From Flammeovirgaceae bacterium SG7u.111 (GTDB lineage: Bacteria; Bacteroidota; Bacteroidia; Cytophagales; Flammeovirgaceae), in contig CP139021.1 of assembly GCA_034044135.1 (NCBI GenBank), positions 630,501 through 694,500 on the forward strand: 64,000 bases of DNA, written 5' to 3'. Both the position numbers and the translations under genes were made by a program. How positions within the stretch are numbered: the stretch's first letter is position 1; each line of letters starts with the position of its first letter. Of this stretch, positions 61,175 to 64,000 are shown piece by piece. The notes beneath the pieces are model-generated. The model searched no databases. It saw only the letters and a program-made list of their open reading frames with translations, and was not told where the DNA came from.

Positions 61175-63358
61175 CTATTTAACCACAGTCAGTTTCCACC
61201 CTTCGGGAGAGTTTTCCCAGTTCACACCTACCATTTGGTCGTGGTTGTGCCTCACCAAGTGGAGGTTCACGAACCCATTGCCTACCAACAAATTTTTGAT
61301 GGTGATTTCTTCTAAATAGGAAGGCAAAATGGGCTTTTGAAAGGATATTTCTTTGGTAAGAGGGGAGATTTTGATTTGGAGTACGGCTTTAAGTAGCATG
61401 AACACAGCGGCAACTGACCAAGCTTGCGGCGAACAAGCCACTGGGTACGATGTAGGTCCTTCCCCTTTTCTCCTTTCCATTCCACAAAAGAGCTCGGGCA
61501 GGCGCTGAAGCGGAATAAAAAGCGAAGCATCGAACAGCCCTGTCATTAGTCTGAGAGCCTGTTGCTGAAAGCCATAGCGGGAAAGCCCTGAGGCTATCAA
61601 GGCAACATCGTGGGGCCAAACCGAACCGTTGTGATACGACATGGGGTTGTACCTCACTTCGTCTGAAGATAGGGTGCGTATTCCCCAGCCGTTGAACATA
61701 TCGGGCTTGAGCAAAGTAGCTGCTAATGCCTTGGCTTTGGAAGGGTCGGCTATGCCTGTATAAAGTACATGACCTGCATTAGAAGATTTCACTCGGCAGG
61801 GCTGTTTGTTGCCATCTAGGGCAAGTACGTAGCAATTTAGCTCTTTGTCCCAAAAGCGTTCGTTGAACTTTTCTTTTAGTCTTTTTGCTTCATCTCTCCA
61901 TTGGTTGGCAAGGGCATGTTCGCCAAAGGTTTTAGCAAGGTTTGCCCCATGGATTTTTGCTGCATACACATAGCCTTGCACTTCGCAGAGGGCAATGGGA
62001 GGATCGGCAAGTTGTCCATTGCTGTGGGAAACGGAGTCATGGCTATCTTTCCAGCCTTGGTTGGTCAGCCCGTTTTTTGCCTTGTGCTTATATTCCACAA
62101 ACCCATCTTGGTCAAGATCGCCGTATAGGTTAATCCACTCTAAAGCTTTTTTTATGTTGGACCAAATTTTTTTGAGCGTCCCCAAATCGGCAGTGCGCTG
62201 GTAATATTCCCCTGCCAGCATCACGAATAGTGGTGTAGCATCTATAGTACCGTAGTATTGGCGAAAGGGTACTTCGTTTAAGTTAACCATTTCTCCGCCC
62301 CGTGTCTCGTGGAGTATTTTTCCTGGCTCTGCATCGTTTTCCTCGTCTAGCTTGTCCGACTGGCAGGCTGCAAGGTAGAGCAGTGTATCCCTTGATAAAT
62401 CGGGGGCTACCCAAAGCGTTTCAAGTGCTGTGATAATTCCGTCTCTTCCAAAGGCTGTGTTGTACCAAGGAACTCCCGCATAGGGATATTTCCCAAAAGG
62501 CGTATCTGCCATGAGGGAGATAAGGTCGGATTTGGAACGGTTGAGCCAGTGCGAAAACTGTTCGTTGGAAGTTTCGATGGTCGGGAAATACGATTTGTTT
62601 TCTTCCAAGCTAGGCTCTACTTGCGGTCGGAGATGTTGGTAGACCTTGGTTTCAAAATTGCCTTCTCCTTCCTCAAACGCAATGGAATAATCGAGGGCAA
62701 TGGTTTGCTTTGGAGGTAGGCAAAGGTCAAAATATACTTCTTCACCTTCAAACTGGTGAAACTCTTGTCCAAAAGAGATATTGGCTTTTCTGCTGATATT
62801 GTCCAGCCCGTGGTAGCAAATCACTACCTGTTTGTTGCCTATTTGCTTGTTGCTATCTAGCATGCCTCTTTTTTCCCTTTTGAGTCCCCTCACCTCAAAA
62901 ATATCCTTAAAATCGCCAGAAAAAGTGAGGGAGAGTTTTAGGGAAACAGCTATTTCCCCAAAGTTTTGAAGTTCTATTTTTTCAAGGTAAACCCCATTTC
63001 TTACAAACTGGCTTCTGCGTATATGTGCGGTTCCGTTTCTTAAAAAAGTACCATCGGCTAGGAGCAAGTCAGGGTTGGTAAGGTCTACCGAAAGAATCTC
63101 ATTTTCTTCCTTTATGTTGGAACTGAGCAATGTCAAAGCTTCTCCTTCCAGCTTCAAAGCCAATGTGTTGATGTACCGCGTATCTTTGTGGTAAAGCCCA
63201 TGCACCGCCTTTCCAAGCGGCAAAATATCACCCATTCGGCTAAAAATTCCGAATGTGCCACAGTGATTGAGCACCTGCACCCTGTCGTCTATGTAGCCAG
63301 GGTCAAATGCCCACTCTTTTTTCGAGTGCTTAGGTTGGTTTTCTACTGTATTTGTCAT
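61175..63358 (-). CDS. Glycogen-debranching-type glucosidase
   Basis: A 727-residue protein of the GDE_N_bis plus (alpha/alpha)6 glycosidase group. The N-terminal beta domain (about 25-235) has YHKDTRYINTLALKL and later GVYLEKIELQNFGEIAV. The C-terminal barrel (about 275-700) shows PWYNTAFGRDGIITALETLW, the DQDGFVEYKHKAKNGLTNQGWKDSHDS stretch (about 402-428; core YKHK--GLTNQGWKDS) and YNPMSYHNGSVWPHDVAL. This is typical of amylo-alpha-1,6-glucosidase-like enzymes acting on alpha-glucans. It lies 75 bases downstream of a GT4 glycosyltransferase on the same strand and may act with it. Confidence 0.88.
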   Translation of the reverse strand: MTNTVENQPKHSKKEWAFDPGYIDDRVQVLNHCGTFGIFSRMGDILPLGKAVHGLYHKDTRYINTLALKLEGEALTLLSSNIKEENEILSVDLTNPDLLLADGTFLRNGTAHIRRSQFVRNGVYLEKIELQNFGEIAVSLKLSLTFSGDFKDIFEVRGLKREKRGMLDSNKQIGNKQVVICYHGLDNISRKANISFGQEFHQFEGEEVYFDLCLPPKQTIALDYSIAFEEGEGNFETKVYQHLRPQVEPSLEENKSYFPTIETSNEQFSHWLNRSKSDLISLMADTPFGKYPYAGVPWYNTAFGRDGIITALETLWVAPDLSRDTLLYLAACQSDKLDEENDAEPGKILHETRGGEMVNLNEVPFRQYYGTIDATPLFVMLAGEYYQRTADLGTLKKIWSNIKKALEWINLYGDLDQDGFVEYKHKAKNGLTNQGWKDSHDSVSHSNGQLADPPIALCEVQGYVYAAKIHGANLAKTFGEHALANQWRDEAKRLKEKFNERFWDKELNCYVLALDGNKQPCRVKSSNAGHVLYTGIADPSKAKALAATLLKPDMFNGWGIRTLSSDEVRYNPMSYHNGSVWPHDVALIASGLSRYGFQQQALRLMTGLFDASLFIPLQRLPELFCGMERRKGEGPTSYPVACSPQAWSVAAVFMLLKAVLQIKISPLTKEISFQKPILPSYLEEITIKNLLVGNGFVNLHLVRHNHDQMVGVNWENSPEGWKLTVVK

Positions 63359-63433
63359 CGTTTGTTTCTTCGTTCATTCTAACTAGTGTGTTAATAGCTG
63401 AGGTACAGCTCAGACCATAGGTTTTTTTGTGGA

Positions 63434-64000
63434 TCAGTTTGCTTTCTTCATTCTATAGCCGTTTGAAAGTACCCGATGGTTTCCCTTGCGCAAGCGTTTC
63501 GCTTTTTTCGAGAGCAAATCCTCAAAAAGTACTAGGTAGTTACTTGCCATAACCGAAGCAGAGAACCTCCGTTCAAAAGTTTCTCTTACAGTGTTTCTAT
63601 CGATCAGGTCGATGTTTTCCAAAGCGGTAACGGCTTCGTCCGCAGATTTTACAATGAACCCACTTTCTCCTTTGTCAATCACTTCGGGTACAGAGCCGTG
63701 TTTAAAGGCTATCACAGGTGTGCCGCATGCCATCGCTTCTATCATTACCATTCCAAAAGGCTCAGGCCAGTCTATAGGGAAAAGTAGGGCTTTGGCATTA
63801 CCCAAAAACGCCCCCTTTTTATCTTCTCCTATTTCACCAATAAACTCTACGCTTGGGTGTTCCAGCAAGGGTTTGATTTTTTCTTCAAAATATACTTGGT
63901 CAGCCTTATCCACCTTTGCCGCAATTTTGAGTTTTATGCCAGCTCTTATAGCGATGGCTATTGCTCGGTCGGGTCGTTTTTCAGGGGAGATTCTACCAAT
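63434..64000 (-). CDS. GT4 glycosyltransferase, C-terminal part
   Basis: The frame stays open to the right window edge (5' part missing); 188 codons are visible. GT4 features are GRISPEKRPDRAIAIA near the edge, LLFPIDWPEPFGMVMIEAMACGTPVIAF and a GSVPEVIDKGESGFIV donor-binding segment (the E-x7-E motif is EPFGMVMIE). The C-terminus is Lys/Arg-rich (KAKRLRKGNHRVLSN). It is probably the first gene of a unit with the debranching-type enzyme, pointing to synthesis or turnover of a glucan or glycoside. The substrate is unknown. Confidence 0.92.
   Translation of the reverse strand: MGRISPEKRPDRAIAIAIRAGIKLKIAAKVDKADQVYFEEKIKPLLEHPSVEFIGEIGEDKKGAFLGNAKALLFPIDWPEPFGMVMIEAMACGTPVIAFKHGSVPEVIDKGESGFIVKSADEAVTALENIDLIDRNTVRETFERRFSASVMASNYLVLFEDLLSKKAKRLRKGNHRVLSNGYRMKKAN

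Noticed and set aside
1-64000. tRNA, rRNA, CRISPR array, integrase or transposase genes
   Set aside because: No T-loop/anticodon pattern, repeat-spacer array or transposase motif was found in the gaps by reading; a tRNAscan and IS search would settle it.

Overview
The window is a contiguous piece of a low-GC Bacteroidota chromosome, most likely from the order Cytophagales. Several features point there: a fused LpxC/FabZ gene in an lpxD-lpxC/fabZ-lpxA cluster, the gene order bamD-rpoZ-coaBC-porD-like, a SusC/SusD pair driven by an ECF sigma factor and a FecR-type anti-sigma factor, archaeal-type ProRS, GIN-domain (DUF2807) proteins, and promoters of the Bacteroidota type (TAnnTTTG at -7). No integrase, transposase, phage gene, CRISPR array, tRNA or rRNA is visible. 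This is mostly core chromosome with lineage-specific sensory and envelope genes between housekeeping blocks.

Layout. 1-5.7 kb: 5' part of glutamate synthase (gltB) and a large FAD/Fe-S D-2-hydroxyacid dehydrogenase, both on minus. 5.9-10.2 kb: bamD, rpoZ, coaBC, a PorD-like secreted protein and a small membrane protein, all on plus. 10.3-13.7 kb: cupin, C-terminal processing protease, rnpA and rpmH on minus; rpmH is only 52 codons. A possible structured RNA with a strong terminator lies at 13.8-14.03 kb, before beta-phosphoglucomutase. 15-23 kb is an accessory signalling zone: a membrane-anchored macro-domain protein, a beta-propeller/SpoIIE phosphatase sensor, a two-repeat lipoprotein, and a hydrolase/cyclase-like/AraC triple fusion. 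23.6-30.6 kb is a complete sigma/anti-sigma/SusC/SusD uptake locus with no degradative enzyme. 30.7-34.2 kb: a small acidic protein, the ammonium transporter Amt, and a haem-binding FG-GAP lipoprotein. A zinc-ribbon membrane protein at 34.4-35.1 kb is interrupted by an in-frame TAG. 35-40 kb: TPR histidine kinase, proS, and a Gly/Tyr/Met-rich secreted protein. 40.6-48.4 kb: outer-membrane beta-barrel, HD phosphohydrolase, lpxD, lpxC/fabZ, lpxA, an ABC ATPase and a lipoprotein. 48.5-52.4 kb: pyrB, pyrR, a response-regulator/nucleotide cyclase and a GIN-domain lipoprotein. 52.7-57.4 kb: a tight membrane protein/HD hydrolase/alpha-beta hydrolase operon, a lipoprotein, a second alpha-beta hydrolase and a transglutaminase-like protein. 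57.6-61 kb: exonuclease/GIY-YIG fusion, a small basic protein, rnhA, a minimal AraC protein and DUF1304. 61-64 kb: glycogen-debranching-like enzyme and a truncated GT4 glycosyltransferase.

Functional themes: nitrogen assimilation (gltB, amt), lipid A synthesis (lpxD, lpxC/fabZ, lpxA), outer-membrane assembly (bamD, PorD-like), pyrimidine synthesis (pyrR, pyrB) and glucan or sugar metabolism (pgmB, debranching enzyme, GT4). Many sensors have no adjacent partner gene. I see no obvious new multi-gene defence or metabolic system. The items most worth a second look are the transmembrane macro-domain protein, the triple-fusion regulator, the exonuclease/GIY-YIG protein with a UvrC-type cysteine cluster, the candidate RNA before pgmB, and the perfect long inverted repeat at 61.07-61.12 kb.
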